From NCBI GenBank assembly GCA_946482635.1, contig CAMLSG010000042.1:1-30946 (forward strand): a DNA stretch of 30,946 nucleotides, in the 5' to 3' direction. The notes below the pieces were generated by a model. It ran no database searches. It was not told the DNA's origin and saw only the letters and a program-made list of their open reading frames with translations. Positions 1-7,888 of this stretch are shown in pieces; position 1 is the stretch's first letter, and every line of letters starts with the position of its first letter. Source of the DNA: an uncultured Duganella sp. Its GTDB lineage: Bacteria > Pseudomonadota > Gammaproteobacteria > Burkholderiales > Burkholderiaceae. The position numbers were made by a program, and so were the translations under genes.

Positions 1-20
1 CGATGGGGCAAGCGTTGTGT

Positions 21-752
21 TTAAGCTGCGTAGATGCTCACGGCTTCGACCATGAAAGGAGCGAGGTCGGGGTGGATCTTGTCGAAGTTGGCGCGGAAGC
101 GCGCATCGTCGCGGTAGGTGGCGGCGAGGTTCGGCAGGTGTGCACGTTCGGCTGGCCAGAAGTGGCGCATGTGCTGGTGCCAGCGCGCGACCAGGCCTTG
201 CACTGCATCGCTGCCGGCGCCGTGCGGCATGGCGGCTGCCAGCTCGGCGTAAATGGCGTTGCCCTCATCGATCAGGGACTGCTGCTTGTCCTCGCCGTAG
301 CCCTGCCATTGCCGCACCGAACCTTGCACGACGTCCATGCCGTATTTCTGTTCCGCTTCCTGTTGGTGCTTGTCGTGCTTGTCCCGCAAGCCGTCGAAGA
401 GTTGCACTGGTTTCATGCTGTGTTTTCCTTTCAGGTGGAGGATGGTCTTGTCCACCGTGGAAATCAGCCCTTGCAATTCCTGCAGCCGGCTTGCCAGCGC
501 CTGCTTATGGCTCTGCAGCGCCGCCAGCACGTCGAAGCCCGGTTGCGACATGATGTCGCAGATGGCGGCCAGCGGCACGTCCATCTCGCGGTAAATCAGG
601 ATCTGCTGCAGCCGCAGCAAGTCCGCTTCGTTATAGTAGCGGTAGCCGTTATCGCCAACGCGCGATGGCTTGAGCAGGCCGATGCTGTCGTAGTAACGCA
701 GCGTGCGGCCGGTAACGCCGGTGATGTCGGAGAGCTGTTTTACGGTGTACAT
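21..752 (-). CDS. MerR-family regulator with TipAS-type effector domain
   Basis: A 243-residue transcription activator of the TipA type. The N-terminus is a typical MerR winged helix-turn-helix: MYTVKQLSDITGVTGRTLRYY, then YDSIGLLKPSR and GYRYY, residues 1-40. A helical dimerisation region follows (about 75-110). The C-terminal half (about 135-243) resembles the TipAS/antibiotic-recognition domain, with conserved W and H residues around WHQHMRHFWP and the FDKIHPDLAPFM stretch. TipAS domains bind drugs or other hydrophobic ligands and switch the regulator on; the ligand here is unknown. The ATG at 750-752 is preceded on the minus strand by a GAGG Shine-Dalgarno. It lies 46 bp behind the acetyltransferase gene on the same strand, so it may be co-transcribed with it, although MerR regulators often have their own promoter. 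The family assignment is firm, the ligand open. Confidence 0.88.
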   Translation of the reverse strand: MYTVKQLSDITGVTGRTLRYYDSIGLLKPSRVGDNGYRYYNEADLLRLQQILIYREMDVPLAAICDIMSQPGFDVLAALQSHKQALASRLQELQGLISTVDKTILHLKGKHSMKPVQLFDGLRDKHDKHQQEAEQKYGMDVVQGSVRQWQGYGEDKQQSLIDEGNAIYAELAAAMPHGAGSDAVQGLVARWHQHMRHFWPAERAHLPNLAATYRDDARFRANFDKIHPDLAPFMVEAVSIYAA

Positions 753-798
753 GCAGCCATCCTCAAGGTTGACGCGGCGTCAAGGTCAAGCGGTATTT

Positions 799-1635
799 TC
801 ATCCCACTTCAAACGTCGTGATGCCGTACTGACGCGCCAGCGGCAGGCCAGGATCTTCGCCCGTGTACATGCGCGCCGTTTCGAAGCAGGCGCGCATGCC
901 GTGCCGCAGGGCCAGCGCCGCTGCGGCAGCATTCGGCTCCGGCACGTCGAGGAACACCGGTTCATCAGCCGGCACCCGGCCACGCACGGCCTGCATCAAT
1001 TCCTCGGCCACCTCCGGCGACTCGGCGCATAGCGGGCCAATCTTGAATCCAGCGCGGCATGGGCGCAATACCGCATAGCCAAGCAGCGCGCCACCGTTAT
1101 CGCGCACGCCGAAAGCCACGCTGCCTGCCTGCTGTAGCCAGCAGCGCATGAATTGCTCGCGGTCGTCGGCAAAGAAGGCGCGGTCATATAGCAATACATC
1201 GCCCATGTCCTGCGGACCTAGCGGCAGCACGCGGTCGGCAGGAGGAACATCGCTGCCGCGGCCTTCATAACGCACGTTGCGGTGCGCCAGTTTGAACCCG
1301 GAACGCGCGTAATTGGCCTGCTGGGCCGGCACGCCATCCAACCCGACGTTACGCCCCTCCAGCCGCGACATGCCGGCGCGCCAGATCGCCATGCCAAGTC
1401 CTTTGCCGCGAAACCCGGGCCGCACGATGTAGCCGCCGATGAAACCGAAACGTGCGCCGTACCGTACGGCGAAGATGCTGGCCACCGGCTCGCCGTCGAG
1501 CGAGCCAAGCAGGAAGCCGTCCGGGTCGGCGGCATGGAAACTGGCGGCATCCTGCAGGCCCGGATTCCAGCCTTCCGATGCAGCCCAATCCAGCACTGTT
1601 TCCAGCTCGGGCAGGGTCATTGCGCGGATTTCCAT
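799..1635 (-). CDS. GNAT-family N-acetyltransferase (two-part, YitH-like)
   Basis: A 278-residue acyl-CoA-dependent N-acetyltransferase. The N-terminal half has the GNAT core with the acetyl-CoA pyrophosphate-binding loop RGKGLG at residues 76-81, preceded by the beta strand FIGGYIVRPGF. The C-terminal half (about 150-278) looks like the extra Acetyltransf_18-type domain found in YitH-like proteins, with GYAVLRPCRAGFKIGPL and a final aromatic-rich ARMYTGEDP segment. The open frame extends upstream to 1704, but I chose the ATG at 1633-1635. It sits one base after the TGA of the upstream methyltransferase gene, which suggests translational coupling. The longer version would add 23 residues with no domain match. 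The substrate is unknown; amines or amino groups are usual for the superfamily. Confidence 0.85.
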   Translation of the reverse strand: MEIRAMTLPELETVLDWAASEGWNPGLQDAASFHAADPDGFLLGSLDGEPVASIFAVRYGARFGFIGGYIVRPGFRGKGLGMAIWRAGMSRLEGRNVGLDGVPAQQANYARSGFKLAHRNVRYEGRGSDVPPADRVLPLGPQDMGDVLLYDRAFFADDREQFMRCWLQQAGSVAFGVRDNGGALLGYAVLRPCRAGFKIGPLCAESPEVAEELMQAVRGRVPADEPVFLDVPEPNAAAAALALRHGMRACFETARMYTGEDPGLPLARQYGITTFEVG

Positions 1636-1636
1636 G

Positions 1637-2560
1637 TCAGGCACCCTGCATCGCGTCGTGAGCGGAAAATGCGGCCCGCACTGCATACTCCCAGGCCGCG
1701 CCATCCTGTTCGTAAAGGTAGCTGGCCGCCGGCGGCGCTGCCGCGTCCAGCACGGCGCGCCGGCGATACAGGAAGACCGTCGTCCACGCCACGCTGGGCG
1801 GCGCGAATTGCTTTACCAGTTCAAAGGCCGGGTGCGGCATGGGGAACGTGACGGTTGTGACCAGAGCGCCCTCGGGCAGTTCCCTGGCCAGCTTGTCGGC
1901 CAGCCTGTCCATCATCGGTGCGAAACAGGTACTGTAGATATAGACCATGCTGGCGTCGGAGACATCGGTGGCGAACATATCCTGGTGCAGCAGGCGCACG
2001 CGGGCGGCAACCCGGGCGGCTGCGGCGGGATCTTCCGCCACGCCGGCCGCCAGCATCTGCGCCAGCCGTACCTGCGCCATGTCGTTGCGGTAGCCAAGCA
2101 GCTCCACGCCGGTGCAACGCATGCCGGGCAAGGCCAGCGCCGCACTCAGCACCACCTTGCCAAGGCCGCTGCCAAGATCGATGAAATGGCCATGCAAGGG
2201 CAGCCAGGGCGCCACTGCCTCGAAGTAGTTATCGAGTTCCTGCTGCGTGAATTCGCCGTAGATCAGGCGGCCATCGTCGACCAGCCATTGCGCCAGGTCT
2301 GCATCGGAAATCTCGGCCAGGCCCTGCGCGGGCGGGCGCTCGGGCAGCATGCCATGCTGCTGGATGCCTGCCGGGATGCTGCCGGCAATCAGGCGCCGGT
2401 GCGGCTTCAGGCGCGCAATGAAGGTCTCGCGCAGTTCCGGCTGGCGGAAAGCCTGGCGCACCGCCAGGCCGATTTCGACATAACGGGCAAGCACCGCATC
2501 GTCAATAACGGGTCGTACATGCTGCGCCCCGTTTGTGATTGCCCGCCGCATCGAGAGCAT
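1637..2560 (-). CDS. Class I SAM-dependent methyltransferase, Dot1-like
   Basis: A roughly 307-residue methyltransferase. Motif I, FIDLGSGLGKVVL, binds S-adenosylmethionine. It is preceded by YGEF and followed by the acidic ribose-binding motif GVELL. Downstream VYIYSTCFAP and ELPEGALVTTV resemble the histone-methyltransferase Dot1 fold (YGE, DLGSGVG and the N/S-x-F-A-P segment). The target is not known; bacterial members of this group are mostly uncharacterised. The frame is open to a GTG at 2590, which has no Shine-Dalgarno and adds 10 residues. The ATG at 2560 has AGGG six bases upstream, and a possible -10 box GATAAT (minus strand, 2587-2582) lies just before it, so I prefer 2560. It is the first gene of a probable minus-strand unit with the acetyltransferase and directly follows the terminator of the TonB receptor gene. 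Confidence 0.8.
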   Translation of the reverse strand: MLSMRRAITNGAQHVRPVIDDAVLARYVEIGLAVRQAFRQPELRETFIARLKPHRRLIAGSIPAGIQQHGMLPERPPAQGLAEISDADLAQWLVDDGRLIYGEFTQQELDNYFEAVAPWLPLHGHFIDLGSGLGKVVLSAALALPGMRCTGVELLGYRNDMAQVRLAQMLAAGVAEDPAAAARVAARVRLLHQDMFATDVSDASMVYIYSTCFAPMMDRLADKLARELPEGALVTTVTFPMPHPAFELVKQFAPPSVAWTTVFLYRRRAVLDAAAPPAASYLYEQDGAAWEYAVRAAFSAHDAMQGA

Positions 2561-2600
2561 GGTTTTCCCTATCACCGTTTGATTATCCACTTTACAATAA

Positions 2601-2624
2601 AAAACCGCCCCGAGGGGCGGTTTT
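2601..2624 (-). terminator. Intrinsic terminator of the TonB receptor gene
   Basis: A perfect inverted repeat: AAAACCGCCC (2601-2610), loop CGAG, GGGCGGTTTT (2615-2624). It lies 20 bp after the receptor's stop codon. Read on the minus strand, the GC-rich stem is followed by a run of T residues (TTTTTTATTG), as expected for a Rho-independent terminator. The stem is also flanked by T residues in the plus direction, so it could work both ways. This is the only classical intrinsic terminator I see in the window. Confidence 0.9.
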
Positions 2625-2644
2625 CGCGTCGACCGGATAGCGCT

Positions 2645-5251
2645 TTAGAAGCGGTAGTTCAGCGATGCGGCGTAGGTGCGGCCAAGCTGGCTGAAATGCG
2701 AGCCATCGTAGGTCACCATATCGTAGCGGCCGTTGAAGGTGATCAGGTTGCGCTGGATAGCTTTCAGGTTCGGATCGTTAATGATCGCCTGGCCGTCGGC
2801 ATTCAGGGCTTTGAACTCCCACTCAGGCGTGGTGTTGAACACGTTGTTGACGTTGAACGACAGGGTCACATTCGGCATCAGGTTGTAGTTGAGGGCGAAG
2901 TCGGTGACGTTCTTGGTCTTGAACTTGGTCTCCAGGTTGCTGTCCAGGCCGGCCTGGCGGAAGCGGGTCGGGCCGAACACGGTGTTGTTGAGCGACAGGT
3001 TCAGCTTTTTGTAGTCCCAGTCGGCGCCGATGATGGTCTTGAACTTCGGACGCGAGGTGAACATCAGCGCTTCCTGGGTTGCATCCATCACGGACTGGCC
3101 GCCGTTGGCTACTTTCTCAGGATTCTTGACGTCGCCGTCACGTTCATTCTTGTTGGTGAAGTTCCCCGACAGGTTCAGGGTCAGCTTGCCATCAGCCAGA
3201 GGGATGTTCTTACGCGACAACACATAGTCCAGGCCTTCGGTGCGGGTAGTCAGCGCGTTCACAAAGAAGCTGACCGATACCAGGCCGAGCGGCACCATGA
3301 CGCTGTCCAGCGGGCTGGCGGCAACGCAGGCATTGTACACGGCGACCTGCGCCGGGTCGTTAGGGTTGGCAGGCTTAGGGCAGATCGGCTTGATTTCCTT
3401 GCCCAGCACGATGCGGTCCTTGACCTTGATGTTGTAGTAGTCGAACGTCATGTTGGTGTTTTCGTCCGGCTTCAGGCCCAGGCCAAGGGTGATGTTGTCG
3501 GATTTCTCCGCCTTCAGCTTCGGCACGCCCAGAGCTGCCGCTTCGGCCGATACATTGTTCACCAGGCCGGATACCTGGATGCCGGAGCCCGGCACGAAGG
3601 AATACTGGCGCTTCTGGGTATAGATCTGCGCCAGCGATGGCGCACGGAAGCCTTTCGATGCCGAGGCACGCACGGTTACCCAGTCGTTGGCCTTCCAACG
3701 GGTAGCCAGCTTCCATACGAAGGCCGAACCGAAGTCGGTGTATTTCTCCCAGCGGCCGGTGCCGTCAATCAGGAAGTCCTTAGTGATATCCCAAGTTGCG
3801 CCGCCGTACACGCCATAGTTGGAGCGTGACGATGGGAAGGAGTTGTCCGGATGGTTGCCGGCGAAGGAATCCGCGCCGGAACCCTGCCAGGAGAAGCGGT
3901 CGCCAGCGATCACTTTGTATTTTTCGTGACGCAGTTCGGTACCGGCATAGGCGCCAACGGTATCGGTGAGCTGCTTGGAGACGTCGGCGTTGAATACGAA
4001 GTGCTCGAACTTCACGCCACCGGCATCGAAGTGGGTTGGCGAGTGCTCGGTGCTGGTGCCGGCCAACACGGCGTCTTCCATGCTGCGGTTGACGGAATGG
4101 TCCACCTCGTATTTTTGCTTGTTGCCGCCGTAGGTCAGGCTGAAGTCGGTGGTCCAGCCGGCCAGGTCCATCTTCACGCCGCCGGTGGCGTTATAGTCAT
4201 CCAGGGTGCCGTCGAAGGTTGGCTGGTAGCCCTCGTACGTCGTGCCGGCCGGGTGCAGCAGGCCGTAGTCGGTCGGGCGCCAGTATGGGGTGCGGTAGTT
4301 GGCGAAGGAGTTGATCTTCTTGTTCACGTACGCCGCGTTGGCGTACACCGCGATGCCCTCGCCCAGGTCGTAGCGGGTATTGAACAAGCCCTTGTAGGCC
4401 TTGGTTTTCGGCGAGCCGTTGACGTTGCGCGCGTCAGGGTATTTGGACAGGAAGGCCTGTACCTCGGACAGCGAAGCGCCGAAGTCGCTCGCTTCGCCGG
4501 CTGCGCTAACTGCGCCGGAGCGGCTGGCCAGGTTCACGCGCGAGGCATCGATGGTGTAGTTGAAGAAGCCGCGGTCGCCGCCCAGTGCGAAGCCCTGGTT
4601 GACGCTCAGGCCACCCATGCCACCGTCGTGCTCGTGGGTGATGCCGGCGCGCGCCGTGACCGAACCGCCTTCCGCATTGTCTTTCAGGATGATGTTGACC
4701 ACGCCGGCAATCGCGTCGGAGCCATATTGCGCCGAAGCGCCATCGCGCAGCACTTCGATACGTTTGATCGCATCGGCAGGGATGGCGGAAATATCGGCGC
4801 CGGATTCGCCGCGGCCGGGCGAGGTCTGGGTGTAAACCAGCGAGCTCATGTTCTTGCGCTTGCCGTTGATCAGGATCAGCACGCGGCTCGGGCCCATATT
4901 ACGGATTTCGTAAGGGTCCAGCAGGGAAGTGGCGTCGTTGACCGGGGTCTGTACGGTGTTGAAAGAAGGGACGCGGAACTGCATCGACTTGTCGAGGGTG
5001 GTCTGGCCGGTCTTGGTCAGCTCGCGCGAGCTCAGGACGTCAACCGGGACTGGCGTATCCACCATGGTGCGCTGCGAACCGCGGCTACCGGTCGAAACAA
5101 TGACCACCTTCTGGATCTCGTCGGTGGTGCTGTCGGCAGCCTGCTGCGCCTGGATAGGAGCAGCATCCTGTGCTTGTGCGTGGGCTTGGCCCAGCAGCAC
5201 GAACGGGCTGGCGGACAACATTAATGCTGCAATCGGAAAATGTTTATTCAT
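2645..5251 (-). CDS. TonB-dependent outer-membrane receptor
   Basis: An 868-residue gated beta-barrel transporter of the outer membrane, energised by TonB-ExbB-ExbD. A signal peptide (residues 1 to about 26, ending AHAQA) is followed by a possible TonB box around IQKVVIVST. The plug domain (about 60-190) contains VPVDVLSSREL, LILINGKRK, SAIPADAIKRIEVLRDGASAQYG and the conserved DAIAGVVNIILK. The barrel fills the rest and ends in the canonical C-terminal aromatic, YRF. The length is normal for the iron-complex/cobalamin receptor superfamily. The subfamily with an R/K-x-LILINGKRK plug is abundant in proteobacteria that import carbohydrates or other polymers as well as siderophores, so the substrate cannot be read from sequence. 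It starts at the ATG 5249-5251, with a purine-rich GGAAGAGAG upstream on the minus strand. It is monocistronic, judging by the terminator behind it, and divergent from a solute-binding-like gene. Confidence 0.95.
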   Translation of the reverse strand: MNKHFPIAALMLSASPFVLLGQAHAQAQDAAPIQAQQAADSTTDEIQKVVIVSTGSRGSQRTMVDTPVPVDVLSSRELTKTGQTTLDKSMQFRVPSFNTVQTPVNDATSLLDPYEIRNMGPSRVLILINGKRKNMSSLVYTQTSPGRGESGADISAIPADAIKRIEVLRDGASAQYGSDAIAGVVNIILKDNAEGGSVTARAGITHEHDGGMGGLSVNQGFALGGDRGFFNYTIDASRVNLASRSGAVSAAGEASDFGASLSEVQAFLSKYPDARNVNGSPKTKAYKGLFNTRYDLGEGIAVYANAAYVNKKINSFANYRTPYWRPTDYGLLHPAGTTYEGYQPTFDGTLDDYNATGGVKMDLAGWTTDFSLTYGGNKQKYEVDHSVNRSMEDAVLAGTSTEHSPTHFDAGGVKFEHFVFNADVSKQLTDTVGAYAGTELRHEKYKVIAGDRFSWQGSGADSFAGNHPDNSFPSSRSNYGVYGGATWDITKDFLIDGTGRWEKYTDFGSAFVWKLATRWKANDWVTVRASASKGFRAPSLAQIYTQKRQYSFVPGSGIQVSGLVNNVSAEAAALGVPKLKAEKSDNITLGLGLKPDENTNMTFDYYNIKVKDRIVLGKEIKPICPKPANPNDPAQVAVYNACVAASPLDSVMVPLGLVSVSFFVNALTTRTEGLDYVLSRKNIPLADGKLTLNLSGNFTNKNERDGDVKNPEKVANGGQSVMDATQEALMFTSRPKFKTIIGADWDYKKLNLSLNNTVFGPTRFRQAGLDSNLETKFKTKNVTDFALNYNLMPNVTLSFNVNNVFNTTPEWEFKALNADGQAIINDPNLKAIQRNLITFNGRYDMVTYDGSHFSQLGRTYAASLNYRF

Positions 5252-5415
5252 GTATTTCTCTCTTCCATACAGATTTTAAAAAAACTAGGGAAGAATTTAT
5301 ATGCAACATTTTCATCCGTCTATTATTTCCAGTTTTTCATGCGCAAATACAACATGTATGGCTCTTTTTATTGAAGTCGTCCGGAACAGAAAAACGGCGT
5401 GATAATCTTTATGCC

Positions 5416-6201
5416 ATGAGCTATAAAAGCCTCTGCGTGTTGCTGGCATTCATGACCGGCACGGCTGCCCATGCCGCGAAAGAGCCGCCGTTGCGCCTGT
5501 GCTTTGAAGATGTGGAGCAACGGCCATGGAGCACGCCCGACGGAAAAGGCTTGAATTTCGAATTATTAAAACGGGTTGAAATACTCCTGAATGAACAATT
5601 TATTTATTCAGCGAAACCCTGGAAGCGTTGCCTTAGTGAATTAAAACTTGGCCAGGTGGATGCTGTAGTCGGTGCAGCAGATGCAATTGACCGGCGTGCC
5701 TGGTCGCGCATTCCCCAATTACCCGATGGGCGTGAAGATCCGGGCCGCGCATTATTCGAAGATGCAGCCCTGGTTTTCCTGCGCGTGGGCGGCAACGGCG
5801 GCTGGGATGGGCACACGCTGGTGGCGCCCGGCAAGGTGGTGGTCGTGCAGACCGGCTACCTGGTGGGGCAGCAATTACGCGAAAAAGGCTATATCCCCCA
5901 CGACACCGTGAAGTCGGCTGCCGATGCCCTGCGCATGCTGGTCACGGGCAGCTTTGACGTCGCCATCCTGCAAGGGCTGGAAGCAAGCAAACTGGTGCAT
6001 GAAGATCCGCGCTTCAAGGGCAAGGTCCGGCAGGCCGCGCTGCCTTACTCCGTCGTCAACCTGCACCTGATGGTGGGGCGCGGCATCTACCAGCGCGATC
6101 CGCTGCGGGTCGAAGCCATCTGGCAAGCCATCGGCAACGTGCGCCAGTCTCATGACTACCAGCAAGTCGAGCAGGCGGCAGGCATAAAACATTCCCATTA
6201 A
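5416..6201 (+). CDS. Periplasmic substrate-binding-like protein (SBP_bac_3 type)
   Basis: A 261-residue secreted protein. A signal peptide (about residues 1-21, hydrophobic VLLAFMTGTAAHA) precedes a fold typical of family 3 solute-binding proteins: PPLRLCFEDVEQRPW, GLNFELLKRVEILL and LGQVDAVVGAA. A second lobe follows with VVVQTGYLVGQQL and GSFDVAILQGLEAS. No permease or ATPase gene lies next to it, so it may be an orphan binding or sensor protein, as is common in betaproteobacteria. The frame is open far upstream, but the signal peptide fixes the ATG at 5416. That start lacks a clear Shine-Dalgarno. A GATAAT hexamer at 5401-5406 would, if it is a -10 box, give an almost leaderless mRNA. The 164-bp AT-rich gap 5252-5415 must hold the promoters of both this gene and the divergent TonB receptor. 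Confidence 0.75.
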   Translation: MSYKSLCVLLAFMTGTAAHAAKEPPLRLCFEDVEQRPWSTPDGKGLNFELLKRVEILLNEQFIYSAKPWKRCLSELKLGQVDAVVGAADAIDRRAWSRIPQLPDGREDPGRALFEDAALVFLRVGGNGGWDGHTLVAPGKVVVVQTGYLVGQQLREKGYIPHDTVKSAADALRMLVTGSFDVAILQGLEASKLVHEDPRFKGKVRQAALPYSVVNLHLMVGRGIYQRDPLRVEAIWQAIGNVRQSHDYQQVEQAAGIKHSH

Positions 6202-6222
6202 TATTTTCATTAAGGAAATTTT

Positions 6223-6243
6223 ATGGTTAAATAAATGGCATGA
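6223..6243 (+). other. Two micro-ORFs in front of the RDD gene
   Basis: The best Shine-Dalgarno before the operon, AAGGA at 6213-6217, is positioned for an ATG at 6223, which opens only ATG GTT AAA TAA. The next ATG (6235) opens ATG GCA TGA, and this TGA overlaps the ATG of the RDD gene at 6240. The RDD start itself has no well-placed Shine-Dalgarno, and its frame is closed upstream by TAA at 6228-6230. Termination-reinitiation through these micro-ORFs could deliver ribosomes to the first gene of the MoxR operon. This is inference from spacing only. Confidence 0.3.
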
Positions 6244-6932
6244 ATTTCCTCCTCGATGGGCGCCTGTCCCTGACCACTCCCGAAGGCGTGCGTTTGCAGC
6301 TGGTTCCTGCCGGTCCGGTGGTGCGCGCCTACGCATGGGCCATCGATGCCATTGCCTGGGGCACGGCATCGAGCGTCCTGATCGGGATGCTTGGCGTTCT
6401 GATCCCTTCCGAAAAAATGTTCAGTGGCGTGGCCGCGGTACTGTACTTCCTCGCCTACTGGTCCTATCCGGTGTTTTGCGAGATTTACGCCGGCGGCCGC
6501 ACGCTGGGCAAGCGCGCGCTCGGCCTGCAGGTGCTGCGCGCCGACGGACTGCCGGTGCGCTGGCGCGAATCGGTGCTGCGCAACCTGCTGCTGGTGGCCG
6601 ACTTCCTGCCGCTGTTTTATGCCTCCGGCCTGGTGTCCATGCTGTGCGACCGTCACTTCCGCCGCCTCGGCGATATCGTGGCCGGCACCCAGGTGGTGTA
6701 CCGCGACAAGCCGCCCAAGCGCGTCGAAGTGCCCAATGCGGCGCCGCTGCCGCTGCCCTTCCCGCTGACGGCGGAACAGCAGCGCGCCCTGGCCGACCTG
6801 TTCGCGCGTGAAAACCGGCTGCCGCACGGCCGCATGCTGGAACTGGCCGATATCGCCGCGCCGCTGACCGGCCGCGAAGGCGAGGCTTCGCTGGAACGCT
6901 TGCGCGGCATGGCCGCAGGACTGGTCCGATGA
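6240..6932 (+). CDS. RDD-family integral membrane protein
   Basis: A 230-residue inner-membrane protein. It begins with the usual operon-type leader LDGRLSLTTPEGVRLQLVPAGP, followed by R-x-x-A-x-x-ID (RAYAWAIDAIAW), the arginine/aspartate signature of the RDD family. Transmembrane helices lie near 30-55, 58-80 and 112-130. The conserved G-R-T-L-G-K-R-x-x-G-L-x-V loop is present (GGRTLGKRALGLQVL), as is RHFRRLGDIVAGT. The C-terminal 70 residues are cytosolic and charged. RDD proteins have unknown or varied functions. It is the first gene of a six-gene operon and overlaps the SpoIIM-like gene by ATGA, implying coupled translation. Confidence 0.9.
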   Translation: MNFLLDGRLSLTTPEGVRLQLVPAGPVVRAYAWAIDAIAWGTASSVLIGMLGVLIPSEKMFSGVAAVLYFLAYWSYPVFCEIYAGGRTLGKRALGLQVLRADGLPVRWRESVLRNLLLVADFLPLFYASGLVSMLCDRHFRRLGDIVAGTQVVYRDKPPKRVEVPNAAPLPLPFPLTAEQQRALADLFARENRLPHGRMLELADIAAPLTGREGEASLERLRGMAAGLVR

Positions 6933-7888
6933 AGCAAGCGCAGTTTGAAGCGGCCTACACCCCGCTGTGGAACGAGATCGACACCTTGCTGGGCAAGCGT
7001 GCCGAAGGCCGCGAAGCCCTGCCCGAACAATACCGTCGCCTGTGCCAGTGCCTGGCCCTGGCCAGCCAGCGCGGCTACTCGCCGCAGCTGGTGACCTACC
7101 TGCACGGCCTGGTGGCGCGCTGCCACCACGCCTTGTATGGCGTTGCGGCTGAACGCCCGGCCGTGCTGCTGCAATGGCTGCGCGTCGACTTGCCATGCCG
7201 CGTGCGCGCCGAATGGCAGCTGTTGCTGGTGGTGCTGCTGTGCCTTCTGGGTCCGGCCATTGCCATCGGCGTACTGGTGTGGCACGACGCGCACAACGCC
7301 TTCATGTTCGCCTCGCCGCAAGAACTGACGCACATGCACCAGATGTATGCCCCGTCCAGCTTCAAGACCGGCCGTGGCGGCAGCGAGGGCGACCTGCAGA
7401 TGTTCGGCCACTATATCTGGAACAATGTCTCGATCGGCTTCCGTACGTTCGCCAGCGGCATTTTCGGCGGCGTGCCGGCCCTGGTGAGCGTGCTGTTCAA
7501 CGGCATGAAGATGGGTGTGGTGGCGGCCTGGCTCAGCCTCGATCCGGCCACCCGCAGCAACTTCTGGTCGTTCGTGGTGACGCATTCCAGCTTTGAGCTG
7601 GCGGGCCTGGTGCTGTCCGGCCTGGCCGGCCTGCGCCTTGGCCTGGCGCTGGTCAAGCCGGGCCGCCTGAGCCGCCGCCGTGCGCTGCAGGAAGCCAGTG
7701 TCCAGATGTACCCGGTGGTCGCCGGCGCCGCCCTGCTCACCGTGCTGGCCGCCTTCTTCGAGGCCTTCTGGTCGGCCAGCGCGTTTGCGCCGGCGGTCAA
7801 ATACAGCGTCGGCGCCGTGTGCTGGGCCCTGGTATTCCTGTTCTTTGGTTTCGCCGGCCGCGGGAAAGGCGCGCATGCAACTCGATAA
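6929..7888 (+). CDS. SpoIIM-like (stage II sporulation protein M) membrane protein
   Basis: A 319-residue membrane protein of the SpoIIM/DUF95 superfamily. A cytosolic N-terminal helical part (1 to about 90: WNEIDTLLGKR, YRRLCQCLALA) precedes several transmembrane segments (about 98-120, 165-200, 215-245, 255-300). The family-typical segment NNVSIGFRTFASGIFGGVP is at about residues 165-185, followed by HSSFELAGLVLSGLAGLRLG. Outside spore formers such proteins occur in operons with MoxR, DUF58 and RDD proteins, exactly as here, so the name does not imply sporulation. The ATG overlaps the RDD stop codon, and the 3' end overlaps the next gene by 14 bp. Confidence 0.9.
   Translation: MKQAQFEAAYTPLWNEIDTLLGKRAEGREALPEQYRRLCQCLALASQRGYSPQLVTYLHGLVARCHHALYGVAAERPAVLLQWLRVDLPCRVRAEWQLLLVVLLCLLGPAIAIGVLVWHDAHNAFMFASPQELTHMHQMYAPSSFKTGRGGSEGDLQMFGHYIWNNVSIGFRTFASGIFGGVPALVSVLFNGMKMGVVAAWLSLDPATRSNFWSFVVTHSSFELAGLVLSGLAGLRLGLALVKPGRLSRRRALQEASVQMYPVVAGAALLTVLAAFFEAFWSASAFAPAVKYSVGAVCWALVFLFFGFAGRGKGAHATR

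Noticed and set aside
1439..3829. A 796-codon plus-strand open frame
   Set aside because: It runs antisense across the methyltransferase and the TonB receptor, whose domains are unmistakable. Its translation is rich in Q, H, R, G and A without domain motifs, typical of shadow frames in GC-rich DNA.
3851..5224. A 457-codon plus-strand open frame
   Set aside because: It is antisense to the TonB receptor plug and barrel; it has no recognisable motif or independent Shine-Dalgarno.
5371..5406. TTGAAG (5371) with GATAAT (5401) as a promoter for the solute-binding-like gene
   Set aside because: The spacer is 24 bp, too long for a sigma-70 promoter; only the -10-like hexamer is worth noting.
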